From Flavobacterium sp. (GTDB lineage: Bacteria > Bacteroidota > Bacteroidia > Flavobacteriales > Flavobacteriaceae), in NCBI RefSeq assembly GCF_027531905.1, contig NZ_JAPZSU010000004.1, positions 1 to 57,488 on the forward strand: DNA of 57,488 nt, written 5' to 3'. The notes under the pieces are model-generated. The model ran no database searches. It saw only the letters and a list, made by a program, of their open reading frames with translations, and was not told the DNA's origin. Below, piece by piece: positions 37,274 through 46,652 of the stretch; position 1 is the stretch's first letter; each line of letters starts with the position of its first letter. The position numbers and the translations under genes were made by a program.

Positions 37274-38197
37274 TTATAGTTCGATATCAAATTGAGTCAA
37301 TGCTTTGAAGAGTCTCAAGCGTTGATTCACTTCTTCTGCATCTAAACCAACCATTCGTTCCGTTCCAAATTTCTCCACACAAAAGGAAGCCAAATTAGAG
37401 CCGTAAATGATTCCGTTTTTCATGTTTTCAAAAGAAATATTTTCACTTTGAGCAATATATCCAGAAAATCCTCCTGCAAAAGTATCACCCGCACCTGTTG
37501 GGTCAAAAACTTCTTCTAATGGTAAAGCAGGAGCAAAAAATACTTCGTTTTTATGAAACAAAAGGGCTCCGTGCTCGCCTTTTTTAATCACAACATATTT
37601 TGGCCCTAATTCCTGTATTTTGGCCGCAGCTTTTACCAAAGAATATTCGCCAGATAGTTGTCTTGCTTCTTCATCATTTATGGTAATTACATCTACGCGC
37701 TTAATAACATCTAGCAATTCAGGCAGTGCACAATCCATCCAAAAATTCATAGTATCCAAAACTACTAGTTTCGGAGTAGTCTCCATTTGATCCAAAACAC
37801 TACTTTGTACTAATGGATGAAGATTTCCTAACATTACTACTTCAGCATCTTTGAAATTTTGAGGTACTTTTGGTTGAAAATCAGCTAAAACATTAAGCTC
37901 TGTAACCAATGTATCTCTCGAATTCAAATCATTGTGATACAAACCACTCCAAAAGAAAGTCTTACCATCTTTAACAATTTCAATTCCTGAAATATCTATG
38001 TTTCGAGAAGTTAATAAATCCAAATGCTCTTGTGGAAAATCATCTCCAACTACAGAAACAATAGCAGAGTTTAAGTTGAAAAAAGAAGCTGACAAACCAA
38101 TATATGTTGCCGCACCTCCTAATATTTTATCTGTTTTCCCAAAAGGGGTTTCAATTGCGTCGAAAGCTACTGTTCCAACAATCAATAATTTATTCAT
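37274..38197 (-). CDS. PfkB-family carbohydrate/nucleoside kinase
   Basis: A 307-residue ribokinase-like kinase with FGKTDKILGGAATYIGLSA near the N-terminus and the catalytic DPTGAGDTFAGGF (D238 as the base). The substrate cannot be read from the sequence. Relatives are annotated as sugar or adenosine kinases. Its position next to purF and near purN hints at ribose or nucleoside metabolism, but this is only a context clue. It differs clearly from the FruK-like paralogue at 32914. Confidence 0.85.
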   Translation of the reverse strand: MNKLLIVGTVAFDAIETPFGKTDKILGGAATYIGLSASFFNLNSAIVSVVGDDFPQEHLDLLTSRNIDISGIEIVKDGKTFFWSGLYHNDLNSRDTLVTELNVLADFQPKVPQNFKDAEVVMLGNLHPLVQSSVLDQMETTPKLVVLDTMNFWMDCALPELLDVIKRVDVITINDEEARQLSGEYSLVKAAAKIQELGPKYVVIKKGEHGALLFHKNEVFFAPALPLEEVFDPTGAGDTFAGGFSGYIAQSENISFENMKNGIIYGSNLASFCVEKFGTERMVGLDAEEVNQRLRLFKALTQFDIEL

Positions 38198-38302
38198 TTG
38201 CTGTGTTTCGAATTAAGGCGCAAAGATAGTTTATAAAGTGTAAAGTTGCAACGATTGCAAGTCCCAAAGAAACAAAAGAAAAAAACATTGATTTTAAGGT
38301 TA

Positions 38303-38782
38303 TTACATCATTTTTTGATCCTCTTTTTCATAAAAAGAATCAATAGAAAGTTGCTTTTGTTGCGAAGCCATCACGGCCAACTCATCGCAACGTTCGTTTT
38401 GAGGATGATTATTATGACCTTTGATCCATTTAAAATCTACTTGATGCTTGCGATAAATAACTAAAAAACGCCTCCAAAGATCTGCATTTTTCCTGTCAAC
38501 AAATCGTTTTTTTTCCCATCCAAAAACCCATTTTTTTAAAACAGAATCTACCACATACTTAGAGTCAGAAATGACCAAAACGGAAGTGTTTTCATTTTTT
38601 AGCTTTTCAAGACCAACAATTACAGCTAAAAGCTCCATTCTATTATTAGTAGTTAAACGAAATCCTTCATAGAATTCTTTTTTATAAGGTTTGCCTACCC
38701 ACTCCATAACTACGCCATAGCCACCAGGACCGGGATTGCCTTTGGCCGCTCCATCGGTATAAATATGAACTTGATGTGACAT
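38303..38782 (-). CDS. rnhA: Ribonuclease HI
   Basis: Degrades RNA in RNA-DNA hybrids. The 159-residue length is typical. The carboxylates are D10 (IYTDGAAKGNPGPGGYG), E50 (TNNRMELLA), D73 (VISDSKYVVDS) and D133 (NERCDELA), with the catalytic-loop H123 in KGHNNHPQNE. It lies 52 bases after purN and 105 bases before the PfkB kinase on the same strand. Confidence 0.95.
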   Translation of the reverse strand: MSHQVHIYTDGAAKGNPGPGGYGVVMEWVGKPYKKEFYEGFRLTTNNRMELLAVIVGLEKLKNENTSVLVISDSKYVVDSVLKKWVFGWEKKRFVDRKNADLWRRFLVIYRKHQVDFKWIKGHNNHPQNERCDELAVMASQQKQLSIDSFYEKEDQKMM

Positions 38783-38834
38783 TTAGAGAAATTAGTTTTT
38801 AATTAAGTGATTTATATGATTTACTTTTAAAAGT

Positions 38835-39398
38835 TTAGTCACCTAATAAATTGTCTATAACAGTAGGAAAGTGTTTTTGTTCTAATTCATGAATTTTTAC
38901 CGCTACATCCTGTGGGGTATCTTCGGGAGTAAGAGCGACAGAGGACTGAAAAATAATCGCTCCCTCATCGTAATTTTCATTTACATAATGAATAGTGATC
39001 CCAGTCTCATTTTCCTTGTTAGCAACCACAGCTTCGTGAATATGCATGCCATACATACCTTTGCCTCCAAATTTTGGCAATAATGCGGGATGTATATTTA
39101 TAATTTTATTTGGATAAGCATCAATTAGATTTTGAGGAACTTTTAATAAAAAACCCGCCAATACAATTAAATCAGGCTGAAAAGCATTTATTTTATGTAA
39201 TAAAAAACCTTCTTTTAGTTCTTGATTTGAAAAAATTTGAGAAGAAACTTCTAATTTTGCAGCACGTTCAATCACCTTTGCAGATGGATTATTAGTGAAG
39301 ACATTCACAACTTTAGCTTTAGAAGAATTCGAAAAATATTTAATGATATTTTCTGCATTTGTTCCCGATCCTGAAGCAAAAACAACAATTTTTTTCAT
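38835..39398 (-). CDS. purN: Phosphoribosylglycinamide formyltransferase
   Basis: Transfers a formyl group from 10-formyltetrahydrofolate to GAR in purine synthesis. I start at the ATG at 39398 (MKKIVVFASGSGTN, 187 residues). The frame is open upstream to a TTG at 39422, with another ATG at 39410, but the phosphate-loop sequence normally begins right after the start. Catalytic residues N101, H103 (IINIHPALLPKF) and D144 (YVNENYDEGAI) are in place. It is divergent from acpP. Confidence 0.93.
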   Translation of the reverse strand: MKKIVVFASGSGTNAENIIKYFSNSSKAKVVNVFTNNPSAKVIERAAKLEVSSQIFSNQELKEGFLLHKINAFQPDLIVLAGFLLKVPQNLIDAYPNKIINIHPALLPKFGGKGMYGMHIHEAVVANKENETGITIHYVNENYDEGAIIFQSSVALTPEDTPQDVAVKIHELEQKHFPTVIDNLLGD

Positions 39399-39535
39399 GT
39401 TACAACTCATTTTATTTTGCAAAAAACGACATAAAAAACGAAAAAAAACAGCTTTGATTGTCCTTTGTTAAAATAAATTTTAGTTTTTATGCAATACATT
39501 TATAAACTAAATAGTAGTTTTAAAATAAAGTTTTT

Positions 39536-39543
39536 TATTTTTG
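39536..39543 (+). promoter_or_regulatory. -7 box of acpP
   Basis: A TATTTTTG followed by C lies 30 bases before the acpP ATG. No clean -33 TTG is present. Confidence 0.4.
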
Positions 39544-39573
39544 CCAACAAATTAAATTCTAAAATTAAAGATT

Positions 39574-39810
39574 ATGTCAGACATTGCATCAAGAGTAAAA
39601 GCGATTATCGTAGACAAATTAGGTGTTGACGAAAACGAAGTTGTAACAGAAGCAAGCTTCACAAATGATTTAGGAGCTGACTCATTAGACACTGTTGAGC
39701 TTATTATGGAATTCGAAAAAGAATTCGACATTCAAATTCCAGACGATCAAGCAGAAAACATTGCTACTGTTGGTCAAGCTATCTCTTACATCGAGGAAGC
39801 AAAAAAATAA
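39574..39810 (+). CDS. acpP: Acyl carrier protein
   Basis: Carries growing acyl chains in fatty acid synthesis on a phosphopantetheine arm attached to S37 in [14 protein letters not shown]. The 78-residue acidic protein is of normal length. It is followed by a hairpin and then fabF and rnc, the common bacterial acpP-fabF-rnc order. Confidence 0.98.
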   Translation: MSDIASRVKAIIVDKLGVDENEVVTEASFTNDLGADSLDTVELIMEFEKEFDIQIPDDQAENIATVGQAISYIEEAKK

Positions 39811-39819
39811 TAAATTTTC

Positions 39820-39857
39820 ACCCGTTTGCATTCCTTGTAAACGGGTGTTATTATTTT
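39820..39857 (+). terminator. Terminator between acpP and fabF
   Basis: CACCCGTTT (39820-39828) pairs with AAACGGGTG (39839-39847), then a T-rich stretch. Partial termination here would give more acpP than fabF transcript. A second hairpin, AGGAGAGG...CCTCCT (about 39877-39896), lies in the same spacer. Confidence 0.65.
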
Positions 39858-39998
39858 TAAAATCAATTTAATACTTAGGAGAGGGATTTTCCTCCTTATA
39901 AATACTTATATTGTAATACCCATGTCTCTTTTGTACTCTATATACAATAAAAGAATGCGTGGGTTTTATTTGTTTAAAGCTAACAAAACACATACGTT

Positions 39999-41252
39999 AT
40001 GGAATTAAGACGAGTTGTAGTTACAGGATTAGGTGCACTAACTCCAATTGGAAATAACATCCAAGAATACTGGCATGGTCTTTTGAATGGAGTAAGCGGA
40101 GCTGCTCCAATTACATACTACGATACCGAAAAACACAAAACAAAATTTGCGTGTGAAGTAAAAAACTTCAATATTGAAGATTATATGGATCGCAAAGAAT
40201 CTCGCAGACTAGATAAATTTGCACAATACGCTATTGCCGCAAGTGATGAAGCTATTAAAGATGCTGGATTAACAGACGACAATATTGACAAACAAAGAGT
40301 AGGCGTTATCTGGGGTGCTGGAATTGGTGGACTTGAAACTTTTCAAGACGAGGTATTGTATTATGCAAAAGGTGACGGAACTCCAAAATTCAATCCTTTT
40401 TTTATTCCAAAAATGATTGCAGATATTGCTCCAGCTCACATTTCGATGCGAAATGGCTATATGGGTCCCAATTATACAACAGTTTCAGCTTGTGCTTCTT
40501 CTGCTAATGCATTAATTGACGCGTTTAACTACATCAGATTAGGAATGTGTGACGTGATTATCTCTGGAGGCTCTGAAGCAGCGGTAACAATTGCAGGAAT
40601 GGGGGGCTTTAGTTCGATGCACGCTTTATCTACTAGAAATGAAAGTCCAGAAACCGCTTCGAGACCTTTTGATGCCACGAGAGATGGCTTTGTATTAGGT
40701 GAAGGTGCTGGCGCACTTGTACTTGAAGATTACGAACATGCAAAAGCGAGAGGTGCAAAAATATACTGTGAAATTGGTGGTGGCGGAATGTCATCCGATG
40801 CCTATCATTTAACCGCTCCACATCCAGAAGGAATTGGAGTTATTGCTGTAATGAAAAACACCCTTCGAGATGCAGGAATGAATCCAGAAGACGTAGATCA
40901 CATCAATACACACGGAACTTCTACACCTCTTGGAGACGTGGCTGAGTTAAAAGCTATAAGTGCAGTGTTTGGCGACCATGCTAAAACCATCAATATCAAT
41001 TCGACCAAATCTATGACAGGTCACTTGTTGGGAGCAGCAGGAGCAATTGAAGCTATTGCTTCCATCTTGGCCATGAAACATGGAATAATTCCTCCAACGA
41101 TTAATCATAGCGTTGTAGATGACAAAATCGACCCATCACTAAATCTTACTCTAAATACACCACAAAAAAGAGAGGTAAATGTGGCTATGAGTAACACTTT
41201 TGGTTTTGGCGGGCACAATGCTTGTGTATTGTTTAAAAAATTAGTTGACTAA
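39999..41252 (+). CDS. fabF: 3-oxoacyl-[acyl-carrier-protein] synthase II
   Basis: Extends acyl-ACP with malonyl-ACP. The 417-residue condensing enzyme has the catalytic triad C165 (TTVSACASSANA), H305 (NTHGTSTPLGD) and H342 (SMTGHLLGAAG). It lies between acpP and rnc, with rnc starting six bases after its stop codon. Confidence 0.98.
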   Translation: MELRRVVVTGLGALTPIGNNIQEYWHGLLNGVSGAAPITYYDTEKHKTKFACEVKNFNIEDYMDRKESRRLDKFAQYAIAASDEAIKDAGLTDDNIDKQRVGVIWGAGIGGLETFQDEVLYYAKGDGTPKFNPFFIPKMIADIAPAHISMRNGYMGPNYTTVSACASSANALIDAFNYIRLGMCDVIISGGSEAAVTIAGMGGFSSMHALSTRNESPETASRPFDATRDGFVLGEGAGALVLEDYEHAKARGAKIYCEIGGGGMSSDAYHLTAPHPEGIGVIAVMKNTLRDAGMNPEDVDHINTHGTSTPLGDVAELKAISAVFGDHAKTININSTKSMTGHLLGAAGAIEAIASILAMKHGIIPPTINHSVVDDKIDPSLNLTLNTPQKREVNVAMSNTFGFGGHNACVLFKKLVD

Positions 41253-41258
41253 TTTCGT

Positions 41259-41999
41259 ATGCGAATTTTAAAAAAAATATTTTCAAAATCCCGTTCTCTC
41301 GAAGACGGGATTTTTTTTAATGCTCTCGAAAAAATATTAGGTTTTCCACCAACCGAGTTAGAATCCTACCGGAAAGCATTCACACATCGTTCCTCGAACA
41401 AAGTAGACAAAGAGGGCAATCCTATGAATTATGAACGATTAGAGTTCTTAGGAGATGCCATGCTAAGCTCGGTAATTGCTGGTTATTTATTTAGTAAAGC
41501 ACCTTATGGAGACGAAGGTTATTTAACCAAAATGCGTTCCAAAATAGTAAGTAGAGAACACCTAAATGAACTAGGAAAAGACTTAAATTTAATCCAATTC
41601 ATCGAAAGCAAGGTTCCGGTACAACATTTTGGAGACAACATTCATGGCAATATCTTTGAATCTTTAATTGGCGCCATTTATCTGGATAAAGGATATGTTT
41701 TCTGTGAAAAATTCATCAACTCAAGAGTAATTACACCTTATGTTGATATTAGCCGATTAGAAGGCAAAGTAATCAGCTATAAAAGCTTGGTTATCGAGTG
41801 GTGCCAAAAAGAAAAAAGAATATTTCATTTTGATATTTTTGAAGACAATGCCATTGACGGACAACGTTTATTTGGCGTCCGATTGAGTATTGACGACAAA
41901 GTAATTGCCAAAGCAAGAGCTACTTCCAAAAAGAAAGCTGAAGAAAAAGCAGCCCAAAGAGCTTATTTTGCCTTTCAAGAAAAAATAAACAAGAAATAA
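41259..41999 (+). CDS. rnc: Ribonuclease III
   Basis: Cleaves double-stranded RNA in rRNA and mRNA processing. In the 246-residue protein the signature NYERLEFLGDAML (about 57-69) is followed by the second acidic cluster NIFESLIGAIYLDKG. A C-terminal double-stranded-RNA-binding domain (about 173-243) ends with ATSKKKAEEKAAQRAYF. The first 20 codons contain a terminator-like hairpin, described separately. Confidence 0.96.
   Translation: MRILKKIFSKSRSLEDGIFFNALEKILGFPPTELESYRKAFTHRSSNKVDKEGNPMNYERLEFLGDAMLSSVIAGYLFSKAPYGDEGYLTKMRSKIVSREHLNELGKDLNLIQFIESKVPVQHFGDNIHGNIFESLIGAIYLDKGYVFCEKFINSRVITPYVDISRLEGKVISYKSLVIEWCQKEKRIFHFDIFEDNAIDGQRLFGVRLSIDDKVIAKARATSKKKAEEKAAQRAYFAFQEKINKK
41288..41318 (+). 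promoter_or_regulatory. Terminator-like hairpin inside the start of rnc
   Basis: ATCCCGT (41288-41294) pairs with ACGGGAT (41305-41311) and is followed by a run of eight T, all within codons 10-20 of rnc. It could attenuate rnc transcription or be a cleavage target of RNase III, which autoregulates through a 5' stem-loop in E. coli. Coding constraint could also explain it. Confidence 0.4.
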
Positions 42000-42113
42000 T
42001 CTTATTTTTCTTAAAACTATATCGTTTTCGTTAAGGATTTAACAAAATCATATTAATCTTTCTTAGAAAATCTTCCATAGAAGTAGTACCTTTACTGCTA
42101 ATTTATTTTTGAA

Positions 42114-42602
42114 ATGGCAGTTCACAAAGTAAGTTTAGATGAGTTTGAAGAAATAGACTATTCTATCATTGCTATACATACTCCTTTGGAGGATTATCGT
42201 TTGGCTTATTTCATTAATCTTGCCTTAAACATTAATCTTAGCAGAAGTCCAAAAGACATTTTGATTGATATAAAAGAAGGAAAATCTTTTTTCTCGAAAT
42301 ACTCTTATTATGATGCCAAAAAAGACAGTACTTGGCATCTAATTCAAAATAAAAATGAAGTAATTCAGAGCGATACTAAGCAAAAATCCAATCTGTTTTT
42401 CGATCAAAATCTAGAAATAACGGCTCAAGTATATTTGTTACCTGAACTAAAAAAAGCAGACTATTTCTTAAAAATTGAAGCTTGTCATAGCAATTTTAAT
42501 AAAATAAAAACAGTTGCTGATTTAAACACTATAGAAACCATAAGTATGGTATATAGCGTAAAAACAGAAACCATAAAATCAAAAAACAATTTAATTTTTT
42601 AA
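42114..42602 (+). CDS. IPExxxVDY-family protein
   Basis: A 162-residue protein of unknown function, found in Bacteroidetes next to pyk. The N-terminus has IIAIHTPLEDYRLAYFINLAL. The name-giving motif appears as LPELKKADY (109-117), so both the first I and the V of the consensus are replaced by L and A. It ends just before pyk (five bases), which suggests co-transcription. No enzymatic motif is visible. Confidence 0.85.
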   Translation: MAVHKVSLDEFEEIDYSIIAIHTPLEDYRLAYFINLALNINLSRSPKDILIDIKEGKSFFSKYSYYDAKKDSTWHLIQNKNEVIQSDTKQKSNLFFDQNLEITAQVYLLPELKKADYFLKIEACHSNFNKIKTVADLNTIETISMVYSVKTETIKSKNNLIF

Positions 42603-42607
42603 CAACA

Positions 42608-44038
42608 ATGCTTACAAACAAAAAAACGAAAATTGTAGCCACACTAGGACCTGCATGTAGTACAAAAGAAGTCATCAAAGACATGATTGAGGCAGGAGTT
42701 AATGTATTTAGAGTAAACTTTTCGCACGCTGATTATGAAGATGTAAAAAACAAAATCAGTATTATTCGTGGCCTAAATGACGAATTTGGATACACAACAG
42801 CAATATTAGGCGACCTACAAGGTCCAAAATTACGTGTTGGCGTGATGGAAGAAGGAGCATTTGTTAATGAAGGTGACTTAATTACATTTACTACGGCAGA
42901 AGATATTCTTGGGACTTCTAAAAAAGTTTTCATGAAATATCAAAACTTTCCAAACGATGTAAATCCAGGGGAAAGAATACTTTTAGACGACGGAAAACTT
43001 ATTTTCGAAATCGTTGAGACTGACAAAAAAAGCGAAGTACTTGCCAAAGTTATTCAAGGTGGAGAATTAAAATCAAAAAAAGGAGTTAACCTTCCTAATA
43101 CAAAAATCTCTCTTCCAGCTTTGACAGAAAAAGATATTGCTGATGCAAAATTTGCGATTGAACAACAATTAGACTGGATTGCCCTTTCATTCGTTAAAAC
43201 ACCAAGAGATTTACAAGACTTACAAGAATTAATCGCTGAGCATTCTGAATTCAAAATTCCAATTATTGCCAAAATCGAAATGCCTGAAGCATTAGAGAAT
43301 ATGGACAAAATTGTAGCTTTTTGCGATGCTTTAATGGTAGCTCGTGGAGATTTAGGGGTTGAACTTCCTGCTCACGAAGTACCATTGGTTCAAAAAGAAT
43401 TGATCAGAAGAGCTAAAACGGCAAGAATCCCTGTAATTGTAGCCACTCAAATGATGGAAACAATGATCACAAGCCTTACTCCAACTCGTGCTGAAGTAAA
43501 TGACGTTGCAAATTCTGTTATGGATGGTGCAGATGCTGTAATGCTATCTGGAGAAACGGCAACAGGTAACTATCCGGTCCAAGTTATTCAGAAAATGACA
43601 CAAATTTTGGAAGCGGTTGAAGATTCACCACTGATCAATGTTCCTCAAAATACACCACAAATAAAAACAAATCGTTATATTACTAAAACAATTTGTCACC
43701 ATGCTGCGATGATGGCCAACTCAATCAATGCAAAAGCTATTTGCACATTGACAAATAGTGGCTATACTGCTTTCCAAATATCGGCTTGGAGACCTAATGC
43801 ACACATCTTAGTATTTACATCAAACAGACGTATTCTGACACAGCTTAATCTATTATGGGGAGTTAAATCCTTTATGTATACAAAAGATGTTAGCACAGAC
43901 GATACCGTTACTGATGTAAACGAAATCGTAAAAGAGAAAGGTTTTGTGAAAAAAGGAGATTTTTTAATCAATTTAGCAGCTATGCCAATCAAAGACAAAG
44001 GAATGGTTAATACTCTAAGAGTATCTGAAATAGCCTAA
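42608..44038 (+). CDS. pyk: Pyruvate kinase
   Basis: Produces pyruvate and ATP from phosphoenolpyruvate. The 476-residue enzyme starts KKTKIVATLGPAC and contains NFSHADYE, GDLQGPKLRVG, the active-site stretch IIAKIEMPEALENMDKI, MVARGDLGVELP and TRAEVNDVANSVMDGADAVM. It follows the IPExxxVDY gene by five bases and ends at a strong terminator. Confidence 0.97.
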   Translation: MLTNKKTKIVATLGPACSTKEVIKDMIEAGVNVFRVNFSHADYEDVKNKISIIRGLNDEFGYTTAILGDLQGPKLRVGVMEEGAFVNEGDLITFTTAEDILGTSKKVFMKYQNFPNDVNPGERILLDDGKLIFEIVETDKKSEVLAKVIQGGELKSKKGVNLPNTKISLPALTEKDIADAKFAIEQQLDWIALSFVKTPRDLQDLQELIAEHSEFKIPIIAKIEMPEALENMDKIVAFCDALMVARGDLGVELPAHEVPLVQKELIRRAKTARIPVIVATQMMETMITSLTPTRAEVNDVANSVMDGADAVMLSGETATGNYPVQVIQKMTQILEAVEDSPLINVPQNTPQIKTNRYITKTICHHAAMMANSINAKAICTLTNSGYTAFQISAWRPNAHILVFTSNRRILTQLNLLWGVKSFMYTKDVSTDDTVTDVNEIVKEKGFVKKGDFLINLAAMPIKDKGMVNTLRVSEIA

Positions 44039-44059
44039 TCCCTAAAGTATAGATTTAAA

Positions 44060-44089
44060 GAACGCTCCAAAAATTTGGAGCGTTTTTAT
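44060..44089 (+). terminator. Intrinsic terminator after pyk
   Basis: AACGCTCCAAA/TTTGGAGCGTT is a perfect stem followed by a T-run. Confidence 0.8.
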
Positions 44090-44172
44090 TTATATTTTAC
44101 TTTAAAAATATCCGGAGTATTTATATCTTTAACCTTCATTAATTTTCATTCCATAACTATAAAACAACACTT

Positions 44173-44943
44173 ATGGCTTTTAATAATTCGAACAACCCGT
44201 TTTTAAACAACAAAACATTCAAAAATCAAGGAAATTCTAACGAAGTGCATCAAGCTACAATCATTGATTATAACTCCGAAATGTCCCTGACTGGAACCAT
44301 AAACAAAAGTCTAATTCTTTTTTTATTGCTTACAGCCGCAGCAACAATTACTTGGTGGATGGCATTTAATGATATGAATCCAATCGTACCTGCTTTTGGT
44401 GGAGCTATCGTTGGGCTAATTTTGGTAGTAATTGCTGCTTTCAAACCTCATCTATCGCCTTATTTAGCACCTGGGTATGCTGTTTTTGAAGGGCTTTTTA
44501 TTGGAGGTATTTCTGCTATTTTTGAGGCTAAATATCCTGGCATTGTACTACAAGCCGTTGGAGCAACATTTGTTACCTTTTTAGTTTGTTTAGGCCTTTA
44601 CAAGTATAAAATTGTAAAAGTTACAGAGCAATTCAAATCTGTCGTTATTGCTGCAACTTTGGCAATTGCAACCTATTACCTAATTTCTTGGTTGTTTTCA
44701 ATGTTCACGAGTTTTACTCCCGTTCATCACGACAATTCATTAATGAGCATTGGAATTAGCGTTTTTGTAATCATCATTGCTGCATTGAATTTGTTCCTAG
44801 ATTTTGACAGAATAGATCAAGGCGTAAATCAAAGAATGCCTAAATACATGGAATGGTACGGAGCTATGGGATTACTTATTACCTTAGTGTGGTTATACAT
44901 AGAGTTCCTTAGATTACTCTCAAAACTTTCCAGTAAAGATTAA
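44173..44943 (+). CDS. Bax inhibitor-1/YccA-family membrane protein
   Basis: A 256-residue inner-membrane protein with a hydrophilic N-terminus (about 1-45) and seven predicted helices. The family core is recognisable in YAVFEGLFIGGISAIFE and the C-terminal ALNLFLDFDRIDQGVNQRMP with its aspartates, the calcium-leak and pH-sensing residues in BI-1 relatives. The physiological role in bacteria is uncertain. It has its own transcription unit. Confidence 0.9.
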   Translation: MAFNNSNNPFLNNKTFKNQGNSNEVHQATIIDYNSEMSLTGTINKSLILFLLLTAAATITWWMAFNDMNPIVPAFGGAIVGLILVVIAAFKPHLSPYLAPGYAVFEGLFIGGISAIFEAKYPGIVLQAVGATFVTFLVCLGLYKYKIVKVTEQFKSVVIAATLAIATYYLISWLFSMFTSFTPVHHDNSLMSIGISVFVIIIAALNLFLDFDRIDQGVNQRMPKYMEWYGAMGLLITLVWLYIEFLRLLSKLSSKD

Positions 44944-45039
44944 TTAAAAAAGGAAACTTCCGAAAAAAATCATTGCGACTTCTAAAAATTGCATATGAAA
45001 ATTTGGTTCAGTAGGTTTCTATATCTTTTTTACATACAA

Positions 45040-45073
45040 AAAAGGCTGTCCAAAAGTTAGGACAGCCTTTTCT
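45040..45073. terminator. Bidirectional terminator between convergent genes
   Basis: AAAAGGCTGTCC pairs with GGACAGCCTTTT around AAAAGTTA, serving both the BI-1-like gene and the superoxide dismutase gene. Confidence 0.8.
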
Positions 45074-45093
45074 ATTTTGGTTACGAATTGTTT

Positions 45094-45702
45094 TTACTTT
45101 TCTAAAACAAAACGTCTTGTTACTTCAGTCCAATTGATTACATTGAAAAAGGCTTCAATATAGTCTGGTCTTCTGTTTTGGTAGTGCAAGTAGTAAGCGT
45201 GCTCCCATACATCCATTCCTAAGATTGGAGTTCCGCCACAACCAACACCTGGCATCAATGGATTATCTTGGTTTGGTGTACCACAAACTTCTAATTTACC
45301 GCCTTTTTGAACACACAACCAAGCCCATCCTGACCCAAATTGTGTAGCTCCAGCTTTAGCAAACTTAGCTTTGAATTCTTCAAATGTACCGAAAGAAGCT
45401 TCGATAGCATCAAGCAATTCGCCTGTTGGTTGTCCTCCTCCATTTGGAGACATTACAGTCCAGAACAAATTGTGATTGTAATATCCACCACCATTGTTAC
45501 GAACAGCAGCATTAGTCTTGTCTAAATTGATTAAAATATTCTCGATCGTTTTGCCCTCCATATCCGTTCCCGCAATAGCAGCGTTCAGGTTAGTAGTATA
45601 GGCATTATGATGTTTAGAATGGTGAATTTCCATTGTTCTAGCATCAATATGTGGTTCTAATGCATCGTATGCATAAGGTAATTGAGGTAATTCAAAGGCC
45701 AT
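45094..45702 (-). CDS. Superoxide dismutase (Fe/Mn family)
   Basis: Converts superoxide to hydrogen peroxide and oxygen in the cytoplasm. The 202-residue protein has all four metal ligands: H27 (EIHHSKHH), H77 (YYNHNLFW), D164 and H168 ([18 protein letters not shown]). The PNGGGQPTG loop is of the Mn-like type, but metal choice cannot be decided by eye. A -7 box TAAATTTG is visible on the minus strand at 45737-45744. Confidence 0.96.
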   Translation of the reverse strand: MAFELPQLPYAYDALEPHIDARTMEIHHSKHHNAYTTNLNAAIAGTDMEGKTIENILINLDKTNAAVRNNGGGYYNHNLFWTVMSPNGGGQPTGELLDAIEASFGTFEEFKAKFAKAGATQFGSGWAWLCVQKGGKLEVCGTPNQDNPLMPGVGCGGTPILGMDVWEHAYYLHYQNRRPDYIEAFFNVINWTEVTRRFVLEK

Positions 45703-45871
45703 GATATCTTAATTTAATTGATTTATAAAATTTATCCAAATTTATACAATTAACTTTATACTTTAAAAAACAATTTTGTTATAATTCCTATTTTGTTTTT
45801 GAAAACCTCATTTATTGAAGGATACACTGAAAGATGTCATTTTGATTTTTAACATATAGGAAAATTTAATC

Positions 45872-46555
45872 TCAGGAATGCGCCATAGCCATACATACAA
45901 TACTTATTTTGGCACCAGGAATTGTCAAAAGCGCTCTTGAGCAGGATTCTAAAGTTGCTCCGGTTGTCAAAACATCATCGAGCAATAAGAAATGTTTGTT
46001 GTGCTCTTTTTCTTCAAAAACCACATCAAAAACTTGGTCAATACCTTCCATTCTTCCCAATAAATTTTTCTTAGATTGGGTTTTCGAATCTATCTTTCTG
46101 AGTAAAATATGATTTTCAACAGGAATGTTTAATACACTTGATAACGCATTTGCAAAAGTATCTACTTGATTGTATCCTCTTTTATGCCTTCTTTTTTTAT
46201 GAATAGGAACGGGTATAATTGCATCTACACTTTTGATAAATGCATTGTTTTTTAACTCTTCGGCATACCAATATCCTAATTGCGTGCCTATTTCCTGATG
46301 CCCACGGTATTTCAAATTATGAATTAATTCTTGGACCATTCCTTTTTTATGAAAGTATAAAAACGCCGAGGCATGGATCACAGGAATCCTACCATAAAAT
46401 TTTTTAAACGCTTCGTTTTCTGTTTGTAAATGATGATGGGTTTGCGGTAAATGATGCCTACAATTGGTACAAATGACCGTTTCATTGGTCAATAAAAAAG
46501 AATGACATCCCGAGCAAACCGGAGGAAAAAAAAGATGAATGAGACTTTTAAGCAT
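45872..46555 (-). CDS. ComF-family phosphoribosyltransferase-like protein
   Basis: A 227-residue protein with an N-terminal four-cysteine zinc motif (C14, C17, C29, C32) and a C-terminal phosphoribosyltransferase fold containing VPIHKKRRHKRGYNQ and the PRPP-type loop FLLLDDVLTTGATLESC. ComF proteins are needed for natural DNA uptake in other bacteria, where they act at the inner side of the DNA importer. It is divergent from glyS. Confidence 0.9.
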   Translation of the reverse strand: MLKSLIHLFFPPVCSGCHSFLLTNETVICTNCRHHLPQTHHHLQTENEAFKKFYGRIPVIHASAFLYFHKKGMVQELIHNLKYRGHQEIGTQLGYWYAEELKNNAFIKSVDAIIPVPIHKKRRHKRGYNQVDTFANALSSVLNIPVENHILLRKIDSKTQSKKNLLGRMEGIDQVFDVVFEEKEHNKHFLLLDDVLTTGATLESCSRALLTIPGAKISIVCMAMAHS

Positions 46556-46637
46556 CTAATCAAGGATTTAATGCTAAAAATAAGCAAAATGATGATTCAA
46601 ACTTGTTGATTTTTGTTTTTTTTAAATCCACTTTTTA

Positions 46638-46645
46638 TATTTTTG
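46638..46645 (+). promoter_or_regulatory. -7 box of glyS, near-leaderless
   Basis: TATTTTTG followed by C ends seven bases before the glyS ATG. A TTG (46613-46615) lies 22 bases upstream, the same geometry as at rbfA. The transcript would have at most a few untranslated bases. Confidence 0.45.
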
Positions 46646-46652
46646 CAACACT

